In this document: positions 25,767 through 34,180 of the stretch, piece by piece | Numbering within the stretch: the stretch's first letter is position 1 | How the letters are laid out: each line of letters starts with the position of its first letter | Assembly: GCA_900753715.1 (NCBI GenBank) | Contig: CAAEAE010000117.1 | Location: 1 to 34,191 of the forward strand | Direction of reading: 5' to 3' | DNA from: an uncultured Roseburia sp. | Lineage (GTDB): Bacteria > Bacillota_A > Clostridia > Lachnospirales > Lachnospiraceae | DNA: 34,191 nucleotides | Translations under genes and position numbers: made by a program | The notes under the pieces: generated by a model | What the model was told of the DNA's origin: nothing | Database searches by the model: none | The model's input: the letters and a program-made list of their open reading frames with translations, nothing else

Positions 25767-25855
25767 ACATCAGGGGCTCATCGGTGTAAAATTTCCGCAT
25801 GGCGGCATACTCACAAAAATAAGCAAATCTGATCTTAGGGGATTTAGATTGTGAG
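25763..25855 (+). promoter_or_regulatory. structured 5' region before glnN
   Basis: Two further stems follow the terminator. TTTTACATC (25763-25771) pairs with GGTGTAAAA (25783-25791), and its 5' arm uses the last T residues of the terminator. CTCAC (25810-25814) pairs with GTGAG (25851-25855), reinforced by AATCT/AGATT inside, and ends three bases before the AAAGG binding site of glnN. I do not recognise a known riboswitch. Confidence 0.45.
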
Positions 25856-25872
25856 AAGAAAGGATGTATGAC

Positions 25873-27993
25873 ATGAGCGAAAATGGATTCGTAGACGTAG
25901 CAGAGATTTTTGGTGAAAACGTATTTAACGATGCAGTAATGCAGGAGCGTTTACCAAAAAAAGTTTACAAGAAATTAAAAGAGGTCATTAACGAGGGAAA
26001 AGATCTTGACCTTGAAACCGCAGATGTAGTTGCACATGAAATGAAAGAGTGGGCACTGGAAAAAGGTGCAACCCACTACACCCATTGGTTCCAGCCGTTG
26101 ACCGGTGTGACTGCAGAGAAACATGATGCATTCATTACAGCACCGATGGAGAACGGAAAAGTACTGATGAGCTTTTCCGGAAAAGAATTAATCAAAGGAG
26201 AACCGGATGCTTCTTCTTTCCCGTCAGGTGGACTTAGAGCTACCTTTGAAGCAAGAGGTTATACAGCATGGGATTGTACCTCACCGGCATTCGTAAGACA
26301 GGATGCAGCAGGCGCAACACTTTGTATTCCGACAGCATTCTGCTCCTACACAGGAGAGGCACTGGATCAGAAAACACCGTTACTTCGTTCCATGGAAGCA
26401 ATCAACGATCAGGCACTCCGTTTAATCCGGTTATTTGGAAATACCACTTCCAAGAAAGTAACACCATCTGTTGGTCCGGAGCAGGAATATTTCATTGTTG
26501 ACAGAGAGAAATATTTACAGAGAAAAGATTTAATCTTTACCGGACGTACTCTTTTCGGAGCAATGCCTCCAAAAGGACAGGAGATGGATGACCATTACTT
26601 CGGAAGCATCCGCGAGCGTATTGCAGCATTCATGAAGGATGTCAACATCGAATTATGGAAGTTAGGTGTTTCTGCAAAGACACAGCATAACGAGGTTGCT
26701 CCGGCACAGCATGAGTTAGCACCGATTTATGCACAGGCAAATATTGCAGTAGACCACAACCAGCTGGTTATGGAGACTTTAAAGAAAGTTGCTTATCGTC
26801 ATGGCTTACAGTGTCTGCTTCATGAAAAACCGTTTGCAGGCGTAAATGGTTCCGGTAAACACAATAACTGGTCCATTACCACAGATGATGGAATCAACCT
26901 GCTTGAGCCGGGCACGACACCGCATGAGAATATTCAGTTCCTTTTAGTTCTAACCTGTATCTTGAAGGCAGTTGATACACATGCAGATTTACTTCGTGAA
27001 TCCGCAGCCGATGTAGGAAATGACCACAGACTTGGTGCAAACGAGGCTCCGCCAGCAATCCTTTCCATTTACTTAGGTGAGCAGTTGCAGGATGTCATCA
27101 CACAGCTTGTCAGCACAGGAGAGGCAACACACAGCTTAAGCGGAAGCAAGCTTGAGACCGGTGTTAAGACATTACCGGATTTCATGAAGGATGCAACTGA
27201 CCGTAACCGTACTTCACCGTTTGCATTTACCGGGAATAAATTCGAGTTCCGTATGGTAGGTTCCCAGGATTCTATTGCACAGCCAAATGTAGTTTTAAAT
27301 ACCATCGTTGCAGAGGCATTTGCAGAGGCTTGTGATGTATTAGAGAAGGCAGACGATTTTGATATGGCTGTCCATGACCTTATCAAAGAGTATGCAACCG
27401 ATCACCAGAGAATTATCTTTAATGGTAACGGTTACTCTGATGAATGGGTAGAGGAAGCTGAGAAACGTGGACTTCCAAACATTAAGTCCATGGTAGATGC
27501 AATTCCGGCACTCAACACCGAGAAGGCTGTAAAACTGTTTGAGAAGTTTGGTGTATTTACCAAGGCAGAGCTTGATTCCCGTGTAGAGATTGAATATGAG
27601 ACCTACGCAAAGGAAATCAATATCGAAGCAAAAGCGATGATTGACATTGCAGCAAAACAGATTATTCCGGCAGTTATCAAATATACAACTGTACTGGCAC
27701 AGTCCATTTCTTCTGTAAAGGCAGCATGCGATGCAGATGTCAGCACACAGACAGAGATTCTCACAGAGGTTTCTGACCTGCTTGCAGAGGCAAAGACAGC
27801 ACTTGGCAGCCTTCAGGATGTTACAGAGAAGGGTGCAGCAATGGAAGAGGGCAGAGAGCAGGCTGTATACTACAGAGATGTAGTAAAAGCTGCGATGGAT
27901 GCTTTAAGAGCACCGGTTGACAAATTAGAGATGTTAGTTGATAAGTCCATGTGGCCGATGCCATCTTATGGCGATTTAATCTTTGAAGTTTAA
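25873..27993 (+). CDS. glnN: type III glutamine synthetase
   Basis: A 706-residue glutamine synthetase of the long type III class, which joins ammonia to glutamate with ATP. Features: [12 protein letters not shown] near residue 80, [23 protein letters not shown] (metal Glu), the [14 protein letters not shown] segment and [10 protein letters not shown], plus a long helical C-terminal part absent from type I. ATG 25873 is chosen because AAAGG lies nine bases upstream; the in-frame ATG at 25864 directly abuts that site. The neighbouring amt-PII fusion completes an ammonium uptake and assimilation pair. Confidence 0.95.
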   Translation: MSENGFVDVAEIFGENVFNDAVMQERLPKKVYKKLKEVINEGKDLDLETADVVAHEMKEWALEKGATHYTHWFQPLTGVTAEKHDAFITAPMENGKVLMSFSGKELIKGEPDASSFPSGGLRATFEARGYTAWDCTSPAFVRQDAAGATLCIPTAFCSYTGEALDQKTPLLRSMEAINDQALRLIRLFGNTTSKKVTPSVGPEQEYFIVDREKYLQRKDLIFTGRTLFGAMPPKGQEMDDHYFGSIRERIAAFMKDVNIELWKLGVSAKTQHNEVAPAQHELAPIYAQANIAVDHNQLVMETLKKVAYRHGLQCLLHEKPFAGVNGSGKHNNWSITTDDGINLLEPGTTPHENIQFLLVLTCILKAVDTHADLLRESAADVGNDHRLGANEAPPAILSIYLGEQLQDVITQLVSTGEATHSLSGSKLETGVKTLPDFMKDATDRNRTSPFAFTGNKFEFRMVGSQDSIAQPNVVLNTIVAEAFAEACDVLEKADDFDMAVHDLIKEYATDHQRIIFNGNGYSDEWVEEAEKRGLPNIKSMVDAIPALNTEKAVKLFEKFGVFTKAELDSRVEIEYETYAKEINIEAKAMIDIAAKQIIPAVIKYTTVLAQSISSVKAACDADVSTQTEILTEVSDLLAEAKTALGSLQDVTEKGAAMEEGREQAVYYRDVVKAAMDALRAPVDKLEMLVDKSMWPMPSYGDLIFEV

Positions 27994-28015
27994 GATTGAT
28001 GTAAAAAATTAAAAT

Positions 28016-28072
28016 AACGACACTTTTTCGAGAACCACGACGCTGTGGAGAAGGGAAAAGTGTCGTTTTTTT
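28016..28072 (+). terminator. terminator/attenuator between glnN and amt
   Basis: ACGACACTTTT (28017-28027) pairs with AAAAGTGTCGT (28056-28066) and runs into a tract of seven T. The loop holds a second hairpin, CCAC-GACGCT-GTGG. It lies only 24 bases before the amt start, and no promoter is visible after it, so amt transcription has to pass through it. Confidence 0.88.
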
Positions 28073-28095
28073 ATGAAAATGAGGAGGATAAGATT

Positions 28096-29841
28096 ATGAG
28101 TGAAGAGATTATGACATTTATATCGGACAACATATTCGGTGTCTGGTTTTTAATGGGAGCGGCACTGGTATTCTGGATGCAGGCAGGATTTGCAATGGTA
28201 GAGGCTGGTTTTACCAGAGCAAAGAATGCCGGAAACATCATTATGAAGAACCTGATGGACTTCTGTATCGGTACTGTAATGTTCATCCTGATTGGTTTTT
28301 CACTGTTACTTGGAGAAGATTTTATAGGATTTATCGGAAAACCGGGATTTGATATTTTTACCGCATATGCTGATTTTGATTTTTCAAACTTCGTGTTTAA
28401 CTTAGTTTTCTGCGCAACGACAGCTACCATCGTATCAGGTGCTATGGCAGAGCGTACCAAGTTTTTATCCTATTGTATTTATTCCGCAGTTATTTCTGCT
28501 CTGATTTACCCGATTGAGGCTCACTGGATTTGGGGCGGCGGCTGGCTTGCACAGCTTGGTTTCCATGATTTTGCAGGTTCCTGCGCAATCCACATGGTTG
28601 GTGGTATCTCCGCACTGATTGGAGCTGCATTCCTTGGACCACGTATCGGCAAGTTTACAAAGGATAAGAGTGGTAAGATTGTAAAAGTAAATGCTTTTCC
28701 GGGACATAACCTTCCGATTGGAGCTCTTGGTGTATTTATCTTATGGTTTGGCTGGTATGGATTTAACGGTGCTGCCTGCACAAGCATTGCGCAGTTAGGT
28801 TCTGTATTCCTTACCACAACAATTGCTCCGGCAGTTGCAACCGTTGTATGTATGACTTTTACCTGGATAAAATATGGAAAACCGGATGTTTCCATGAGTT
28901 TGAACGCTTCCCTTGCAGGTCTTGTCGCAATCACAGCACCATGTGATGTAACAGATGCACTCGGAGCATTAATCATCGGTACTGTAGCAGGTCTTCTGGT
29001 AGTATTTGGTGTCTGGTTATTAGATAACAAGCTTCGTGTGGATGATCCGGTAGGTGCTGTCGCAGTTCATATGATGAACGGTATCTGGGGAACCATTGCA
29101 GTAGGTCTTTTTGCAACAACTTCTGCACCGGGAAATGATTCTGTAGTAGGTCTGTTTTATGGCGGCGGATTCCATCAGCTTGGAATTCAGTTATTAGGAT
29201 TTGTTACCGTTGCCGCATGGGCAGCAATCTGCATCACAATTACTTTTGTGGTAATTAAGGCAACAATTGGACTTCGTGTCACAGAAGAAGAGGAGATTCT
29301 TGGTCTGGATATTAAAGAGCATGGCCTTCCGTCCGCATATGCAGGCTTCAGCCTGATGGATGTTTCCAACACAATGACCATGGATGTCAATGAAAATACA
29401 GATCTTGGTACTTCTGATTATGAGGAAGCATCTGATGTTAAGAAAAATGCTGCTGTCAAGGTGGTTGCAATGCCACATGATGCAACTGGAATGTATAAAG
29501 TAGTAATTATTGCAAAACTGTCAAGATACGACCACTTAAAGAAGGCAATGAACGATATCGGTGTAACCGGTATGACCGTAACACAGGTTATGGGTTGTGG
29601 TATCCAGAAAGGTTCCGGCGAGAAATACCGTGGAGCAGAAGTGGATGCAACCTTATTACCGAAGGTCAAAGTTGAGGTTGTTGTCAGCAAGATTCCGGTT
29701 GACAGGGTTGTGGAAGCTGCTAAGAAGGCACTTTACACAGGACACATCGGAGACGGCAAGATTTTCGTATACGATGTTGCCAAAGTTGTCAAGGTTCGTA
29801 CCGGCGAGGAAGACCTTGCAGCATTGCAGGATGTGGAATAG
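28096..29841 (+). CDS. amt: ammonium transporter fused to a C-terminal PII (GlnB/GlnK) domain
   Basis: A 581-residue protein. Residues 1 to about 410 are an Amt/Rh channel with about 11 membrane helices; conserved blocks include GFAMVEAGFTRAKN, IYPIEAHWIWGGGWL and AVHMMNGIWG. After a linker, residues 467-581 form a complete PII domain (IQKGSGEKYRGAE T-loop, TGHIGDGKIFVYDV, RTGEEDLAAL). PII proteins plug Amt channels when nitrogen is plentiful, so the fusion would gate its own channel. The T-loop Tyr51 of GlnB is Val516 here, so uridylylation at that site is impossible. ATG 28096 has GAGGAGG eight bases upstream. Confidence 0.95.
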   Translation: MSEEIMTFISDNIFGVWFLMGAALVFWMQAGFAMVEAGFTRAKNAGNIIMKNLMDFCIGTVMFILIGFSLLLGEDFIGFIGKPGFDIFTAYADFDFSNFVFNLVFCATTATIVSGAMAERTKFLSYCIYSAVISALIYPIEAHWIWGGGWLAQLGFHDFAGSCAIHMVGGISALIGAAFLGPRIGKFTKDKSGKIVKVNAFPGHNLPIGALGVFILWFGWYGFNGAACTSIAQLGSVFLTTTIAPAVATVVCMTFTWIKYGKPDVSMSLNASLAGLVAITAPCDVTDALGALIIGTVAGLLVVFGVWLLDNKLRVDDPVGAVAVHMMNGIWGTIAVGLFATTSAPGNDSVVGLFYGGGFHQLGIQLLGFVTVAAWAAICITITFVVIKATIGLRVTEEEEILGLDIKEHGLPSAYAGFSLMDVSNTMTMDVNENTDLGTSDYEEASDVKKNAAVKVVAMPHDATGMYKVVIIAKLSRYDHLKKAMNDIGVTGMTVTQVMGCGIQKGSGEKYRGAEVDATLLPKVKVEVVVSKIPVDRVVEAAKKALYTGHIGDGKIFVYDVAKVVKVRTGEEDLAALQDVE

Positions 29842-29846
29842 GATTG

Positions 29847-29882
29847 CACGAATCTAACACGATTAGATTCGTGAATCTAATC
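29847..29882 (+). repeat. three alternating arms forming two exclusive hairpins
   Basis: CACGAATCTAA (29847-29857) pairs over 11 bp with TTAGATTCGTG (29863-29873). The middle arm can instead pair as GATTAGATTC (29861-29870) with GAATCTAATC (29873-29882). It begins six bases after the amt stop. Confidence 0.75.
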
Positions 29883-29910
29883 CCCTTAGTTAGTTATACA
29901 TCAACAGTGA
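29883..29910 (+). repeat. direct repeat, copy 1
   Basis: CCCTTAGTTAGT, then TATACATCA and GTGA, with two small indels relative to copy 2 at 30356-30381. The copies flank the MNT/HEPN remnant. Confidence 0.75.
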
Positions 29911-29913
29911 AAA

Positions 29914-29938
29914 CCCCAGGCGGGAGCCTGGGGCTTTT
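29914..29938 (+). terminator. intrinsic terminator after amt
   Basis: CCCCAGGC-GGGA-GCCTGGGG, a perfect eight-base stem with a four-base loop, followed by CTTTT. Confidence 0.88.
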
Positions 29939-29980
29939 GCTGGTTGTATGGGAAAAATGGGGAATACTAAGGGAAGCAGA

Positions 29981-30351
29981 ATGCCAGTAAGTATATCTAA
30001 TATTTTGAGAGAATATGTTAATGGAATAAAAAACATTTTCGGGCGTGATTATGAGAAAACGATTTTATATGGGTCTTATGCGAGAGGCGATAATCGCCTT
30101 GATTCTGATATTGATATTCTGATATTGGTAAAATGCGATGATGATATGATTCATGAACACATGCGGGCGGTAAGAGACTATAATTTAGCAAAAGGACGGT
30201 TACAGCAGGTAAGAGATGATTTGAAATCTGCACAATTAAATTTTTCGGCAGGACTTTTGAAGGCTGCGAACAACAGAGCTTATTATGCGATATTTCATGC
30301 AGTAGCAGCGGTGAAATGATACATTTGGTAGAGGAATATCTTGAAAAATAA
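29981..30351 (+). pseudogene. remnant of an MNT nucleotidyltransferase/HEPN toxin-antitoxin pair
   Basis: ATG 29981 follows AAGGG and opens a small nucleotidyltransferase (MNT): the core GSYARGDNRLDSDIDI is intact. After about 55 residues the frame passes directly into the start of a HEPN protein (YNLAKGRLQQVRDDLKSAQ, then NNRAYYAIFHA). It stops at 30317-30319, but bases 30316-30351 encode a typical HEPN tail in another frame (IHLVEEYLEK, TAA 30349-30351). So at least two internal deletions have removed the end of MNT, the HEPN start and most of its middle. Intact pairs form type VII toxin-antitoxin systems in which MNT adenylylates the HEPN RNase. This copy cannot do so. Confidence 0.82.
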
Positions 30352-30355
30352 TAGT

Positions 30356-30381
30356 CCCTTAGTTAGTATATACATCAGTGA
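30356..30381 (+). repeat. direct repeat, copy 2
   Basis: CCCTTAGTTAGT, then ATATACATCA and GTGA; matches 29883-29910. It starts four bases after the HEPN tail stop. Confidence 0.75.
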
Positions 30382-30420
30382 CGTGCGTTATAGATTGTTT
30401 TCTTGAACATAATTGTACCA

Positions 30421-30455
30421 AAAAATCGCTCAGACTTCACGTCTGGGCGATTTTT
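30421..30455. terminator. bidirectional terminator between the MNT/HEPN remnant and the penicillin-binding protein gene
   Basis: A 15-base stem, AAAAATCGCTCAGAC with GTCTGGGCGATTTTT, around TTCAC. The A/T ends give a U-tract in both directions. It ends the minus-strand penicillin-binding protein transcript, whose stop is at 30511. Confidence 0.9.
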
Positions 30456-30510
30456 CTGTTAGGGGAGTTTTTTACAGTCCCTTTTGTTGTACCTGATGGA
30501 GAAAATGCCT

Positions 30511-33225
30511 CTATTCCCCGCCATCTGGAGTCTGGTTATCGGTGTTTGTGTCGGCTGAACCACCGGTGTCAGTATTATCGGGCGCGTTGGCGGAATCCGG
30601 TATGACAGCGTTTGGCGGTGTATCGGTCGTGCCGGTCGTGTCGGTCGTATCGGTTGTATCAGTCGTTGTGCCCGGTGTGTTTGTGACAGGAGCCTGATAA
30701 ATGGAATCAGGACTGCCATGCAGCGGACAGAGATTTGAGTAGGCATCTTCGGTCAGAAGATACGGGGAATCCTCCGTACCCTGGGAACCGCCAATGATAT
30801 ACACGCCACTGACAATCTCAGGACAACTGCTGGTTGCAAGAGCCATGGAAGCTGCACAGAGATTTACACGGATGTGGTGGTCACAGTAATCAGTAGGTTC
30901 TGTGCCTTTTGCAAAATATTCGGTGTAAACACAGCTTCCACGCGGATCACTGTCGCAGACACCTTCGATGGCAAGCTTGCCGGATTTGGAACATACCTGG
31001 GCAGTTACAATATCATCGCAGGTGCCAAAATCGGCATACGGAAGATTCTCGTGAATCCGGCTCATAACAGCCTTCCAGATTTTCTTCGGGTAGGAAGACT
31101 GGCTGTTTGCCTGTGGGCTGTTGTCGTCGTAGCCACCCCAGACTACACAGGTGTAGTAAGGTGTGTAGCCGGCAAACAGAGAGTCACGGTTTTTCGTGGT
31201 TGTACCGGATTTTCCCGCCTGTGCCATCGTGGAGCCGAAGTAAGCAGAAGTACCGGTTCCCTGTGTCATGACATCTTCCATGGCGTTGGTTAAAAGCCAT
31301 GCAGTTGTCTGCTTTAAGACCGTGTGGGACTCGGATGCGGTGTTGTCTAATAAAATATTTCCTTCATGGTCTAAGATTTTCGTGTAAAATTTCGGTTTAA
31401 TGTACGTGCCCTGGTTTGCAATTGTTGCATAGGCAGCAGTTAATTCGAGGTTGGTAACACCGTTTGTCAGACCGCCAAGTGTTACGGTCTGGTTATCAAC
31501 TTCGTTGTCCAATAAGGTTGTGATTCCGAAATTGCGGATATAGCTTGCACCGAGGGCAGGACCAATCTGCACATAATTCTTGACGGTAACAACGTTCATG
31601 GAAAGGGTGATTGCCTGGCGTATTGTGGTAAAGCCGCGGTAACGTCCGTCATAGTTGTTGACTGCGGCACCGCTTCCGGTCGTATAGGAGTAAGGTGCAT
31701 CATCCTGTACGGTAGCGAGCGTGAGACCGCCGGCATCAAGTGCAGGTGCGTAGCAGGCAATAATCTTAAAGGTAGAACCCGGCTGTCTGGTTGTGCTGGT
31801 TGCACGGTTTAAGGTCTTGCTGGCATTTTTGTCACCGCGTCCGCCAATCAATGCGACTACCTCTCCGCTGGACTGATCCATAATTGTCATTGCAACCTGC
31901 GGCTGGAGTGTATAGGCAACCACTTCACTTCCGTCGATGATGGTATCGCCGTCTTTCATAATTTCAGCCTTGTAAGCTTCAATAGCGGCTTTGGCATCTT
32001 CTTCGGTGTCAAAATTTAACGTGTAGTTGGCATCTGACCACTGATAATAGGAAAGCATGGTCTGTTCGCTGTAGTTTGTAACAGTACCGTCGGCGGATAA
32101 TACGGACAGACGGTAGGAGAAAGAAACCTTCGGGTCAAAACCATAATTGTCCAGGTTGTTGACTTCCGCATCAGCAATCGCCTGTATATCCGGATCCTGT
32201 GTACTGTAAATGGTAAGACCGCTCTGGTAAAGGGCTTTGTATGCCTGTGTCTCCGTATATCCCTTCTGCTCAATTAAATCCTGAATGACTTCATCTGTCA
32301 GCTCATCTACAAATGAAGAATAAACATTTTCGCTGTCTGTCTCAATATTTACAAGCTGGATACGGTCGTAAACATTGTCGGCGATTGCAGCATCGTACTC
32401 TTCCTGCGAAATATATTCCTGATTCAGCATATCGTTTAACACCTTTTCGCGGCGTTCCGCATTATTTTCCGGATGTGAAATCGGATTGTAGCGGGAAGGG
32501 TTCTGTGTAATCGCAGCAAGCACTGCACATTCGGAAAGCGTAAGGTCAGACACATCTTTTCCAAAGTAACGCTCCGAAGCAACGGCAACACCTAAGGTAT
32601 TCTGTCCAAGGTTGATGGCATTTAAGTAGTTTTCCATAATCCAGTCTTTGTTGACCTTTTTCTCAAGCTCAAGCGCAAGATACTGTTCCTGAAATTTACG
32701 CTCAAACTTATCTGCCATGGAAGACTCGCTTGTCCAGTCCGTAAAAACTGTATTTTTTAAAAGCTGCTGGGTGATGGTACTTGCACCTTCTGAAAAATGA
32801 AAGCCCGATGCAATTCCCTTGACACCGGCACGGATGATTCCCTTGATATCAATACCGTTGTGCTCGTAGAAACGGGAGTCCTCAATGGCAACAAACGCGT
32901 GCTGTAAATCTAATGGAATCTCGTCAATCGTGACAAATTTACGGTTGGAACCGGAGGAGACGAGCGTGGCAATCTGATTGCCCTGGCTGTCTAATACGGC
33001 GGTCTGGTAACCGGTAGGTGTTGCGTCGATATCATCGATGGAGGGGGCAGAAGCGATGATGCCCTGAATGACACCAAAAGCTGCGGACCCTCCTACCACC
33101 AGAACTGCAAAAAAGCATATAAGCAACGCCTTGCAAAAAATTACACTGAATTTTTTGCGAATCATGGTACCCTTAGAAGTAAGCTCTTCGTCTCGCTTAC
33201 GGGTACTTTTTTTCCCATAATTCAT
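30511..33225 (-). CDS. class A penicillin-binding protein (PBP1A-like transglycosylase/transpeptidase)
   Basis: A 904-residue bifunctional cell-wall synthase. A basic cytoplasmic start and one membrane helix (about residues 31-53) come first. The GT51 glycosyltransferase domain follows, with FVAIEDSRFYEHNGID and GASTITQQLLKN. The transpeptidase domain has the SxxK motif GSTFK, the SxN motif SMN, and a KSGTT box. After it come a cysteine-containing region (CDSDPRGSC, CPLHG) and a Thr/Asp/Pro-rich tail, likely a flexible surface tether. AGGAGG lies six bases before ATG 33225. Upstream in-frame codons lie before this site and are not used. Confidence 0.95.
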   Translation of the reverse strand: MNYGKKSTRKRDEELTSKGTMIRKKFSVIFCKALLICFFAVLVVGGSAAFGVIQGIIASAPSIDDIDATPTGYQTAVLDSQGNQIATLVSSGSNRKFVTIDEIPLDLQHAFVAIEDSRFYEHNGIDIKGIIRAGVKGIASGFHFSEGASTITQQLLKNTVFTDWTSESSMADKFERKFQEQYLALELEKKVNKDWIMENYLNAINLGQNTLGVAVASERYFGKDVSDLTLSECAVLAAITQNPSRYNPISHPENNAERREKVLNDMLNQEYISQEEYDAAIADNVYDRIQLVNIETDSENVYSSFVDELTDEVIQDLIEQKGYTETQAYKALYQSGLTIYSTQDPDIQAIADAEVNNLDNYGFDPKVSFSYRLSVLSADGTVTNYSEQTMLSYYQWSDANYTLNFDTEEDAKAAIEAYKAEIMKDGDTIIDGSEVVAYTLQPQVAMTIMDQSSGEVVALIGGRGDKNASKTLNRATSTTRQPGSTFKIIACYAPALDAGGLTLATVQDDAPYSYTTGSGAAVNNYDGRYRGFTTIRQAITLSMNVVTVKNYVQIGPALGASYIRNFGITTLLDNEVDNQTVTLGGLTNGVTNLELTAAYATIANQGTYIKPKFYTKILDHEGNILLDNTASESHTVLKQTTAWLLTNAMEDVMTQGTGTSAYFGSTMAQAGKSGTTTKNRDSLFAGYTPYYTCVVWGGYDDNSPQANSQSSYPKKIWKAVMSRIHENLPYADFGTCDDIVTAQVCSKSGKLAIEGVCDSDPRGSCVYTEYFAKGTEPTDYCDHHIRVNLCAASMALATSSCPEIVSGVYIIGGSQGTEDSPYLLTEDAYSNLCPLHGSPDSIYQAPVTNTPGTTTDTTDTTDTTGTTDTPPNAVIPDSANAPDNTDTGGSADTNTDNQTPDGGE
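30620..30670 (-). repeat. nine-base tandem repeats coding the Thr/Asp tail of the penicillin-binding protein
   Basis: Degenerate nine-base units of the type GACCGATAC (minus strand) encode Thr-Asp-Thr triplets. They are in frame, so copy-number changes would lengthen or shorten the tail without breaking the gene. Confidence 0.6.
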
Positions 33226-33263
33226 AGGAGGCCTCCTTTTTAAAGTAAAATAAACCATGTTGT

Positions 33264-33272
33264 ATTATACCA
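33264..33272 (-). promoter_or_regulatory. extended -10 promoter of the penicillin-binding protein gene
   Basis: On the minus strand, TGG-TATAAT (33272-33264), an extended -10. The -35 region 17 bases upstream is TTTATT, weak, as is usual for extended -10 promoters. The start codon is about 35 bases downstream. Confidence 0.65.
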
Positions 33273-33329
33273 GAGAAATGTGTCGGAATAAAGAAAAAAC
33301 TGAAAATATAATACTCTCTTAAGAATTTG

Positions 33330-33359
33330 TTGCGGGTAGACGGCGCGCCATGTTAAAAT
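33330..33359 (+). promoter_or_regulatory. probable sigma-A promoter of the YigZ/IMPACT gene
   Basis: TTGCGG (33330-33335), 18 bases, TAAAAT (33354-33359). It lies 32 bases upstream of the start codon. Confidence 0.5.
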
Positions 33360-33391
33360 AGGAAAAAACAAAAAGGAACAGGTAGTAATTC

Positions 33392-34042
33392 ATGAAAACA
33401 GTATTCGAGGGTGGCGAAGGTGAGATTGTTGAGAAAAAATCCCGTTTCATCGCAACGGTGCGTCCGGTTTCTTCAGAGGAAGAGGCAGCAGCGTTTATTG
33501 CGGAGATGAAAAAGAAGTATTGGGATGCAAAACATAACTGCTCAGCATTTGTAATTGGAGACCATCAGGAACTGACACGCTGTTCCGATGACGGAGAGCC
33601 GGCGCAGACGGCGGGAAGACCGATGTTAGATGTTCTTCTTAGGGAAGGAATCCATAATACAGCGGTTGTGGTGACACGTTATTTTGGCGGCGTGCTGCTT
33701 GGAACCGGAGGATTAGTGCGGGCCTATCAGAAGGCAGTACAGGAGGGTCTTGCAAACAGCATCGTTATTGAGAAGCAGTCCGGCAGAAAGCTTGTAATCG
33801 GAACCGACTATACCGGACTTGGAAAATTGCAGTATCTGATTGCGCAGAAAGGACTTGCGACAATAGATACGATTTATACGGACAAGGTAGAGCTGATTCT
33901 GATGGTTCCGGCAGAATTAACCTCTGAAACAGAAAAAGATGTCATCGAGGCAACCAACGGAAATGCAGATATTTCCTGGGGGGAAGAGGTCCTCTATGCA
34001 ATGATAGAAAAAAAATTACAAATTTTTCAAAAAAACTGTTGA
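33392..34042 (+). CDS. YigZ/IMPACT family protein (UPF0029)
   Basis: A 216-residue protein of the YigZ family. The N-terminal UPF0029/IMPACT domain shows KKSRFIATV, KHNCSAFVIGD, SDDGEPAQTAGRPML and VVTRYFGGVLLGTGGLVRAY. The shorter C-terminal ferredoxin-like domain (DUF1949) follows after about residue 140. Eukaryotic IMPACT affects translational control; the bacterial role is not established. The binding site AAGGAACAGG is diffuse, 9-14 bases from ATG. The stop codon lies within the -35 element of the following tRNA promoter. Confidence 0.92.
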   Translation: MKTVFEGGEGEIVEKKSRFIATVRPVSSEEEAAAFIAEMKKKYWDAKHNCSAFVIGDHQELTRCSDDGEPAQTAGRPMLDVLLREGIHNTAVVVTRYFGGVLLGTGGLVRAYQKAVQEGLANSIVIEKQSGRKLVIGTDYTGLGKLQYLIAQKGLATIDTIYTDKVELILMVPAELTSETEKDVIEATNGNADISWGEEVLYAMIEKKLQIFQKNC

Positions 34043-34067
34043 CAATTTCCTTTTAGCCCTATATAAT
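34039..34067 (+). promoter_or_regulatory. consensus sigma-A promoter of tRNA-Gln
   Basis: TTGACA (34039-34044), exactly 17 bases, TATAAT (34062-34067): a perfect match in both boxes and spacing. The stop codon TGA (34040-34042) of the preceding gene lies inside the -35. Confidence 0.93.
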
Positions 34068-34108
34068 AGCTATTGTTGACGGCGCGAAACGCTGAAAGCA
34101 AAAAATAA

Positions 34109-34180
34109 AGGGCTATCGCCAAACGGTAAGGCAACGGACTCTGACTCCGTCATTTCAAGGTTCGAATCCTTGTAGCCCTG
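34109..34180 (+). tRNA. tRNA-Gln (anticodon CTG)
   Basis: The acceptor stem AGGGCTA (34109-34115) pairs with TAGCCCT (34173-34179); discriminator G34180. The anticodon stem ACGGA/TCCGT encloses CTCTGAC, giving anticodon CTG at 34141-34143. The T loop is TTCGAAT. The 3' CCA is not encoded. CTG reads CAG only, so a second Gln tRNA (TTG) must exist elsewhere. Confidence 0.95.

Noticed and set aside
25732..28072. ANTAR-type antitermination hairpins before glnN and amt
   Set aside because: ANTAR targets need paired hairpins with six-base loops of the form AxxGxx. The loops here (TAAGC or ATAAGCT, and GACGCT) do not fit.
28521..29030. A 169-residue open frame antisense to amt
   Set aside because: It lies wholly within conserved Amt coding sequence on the other strand, with no translation signal or recognisable domain.
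30620..30670. Short tandem repeats as a possible CRISPR array
   Set aside because: The units are nine bases with no spacers and lie in frame inside the penicillin-binding protein gene.
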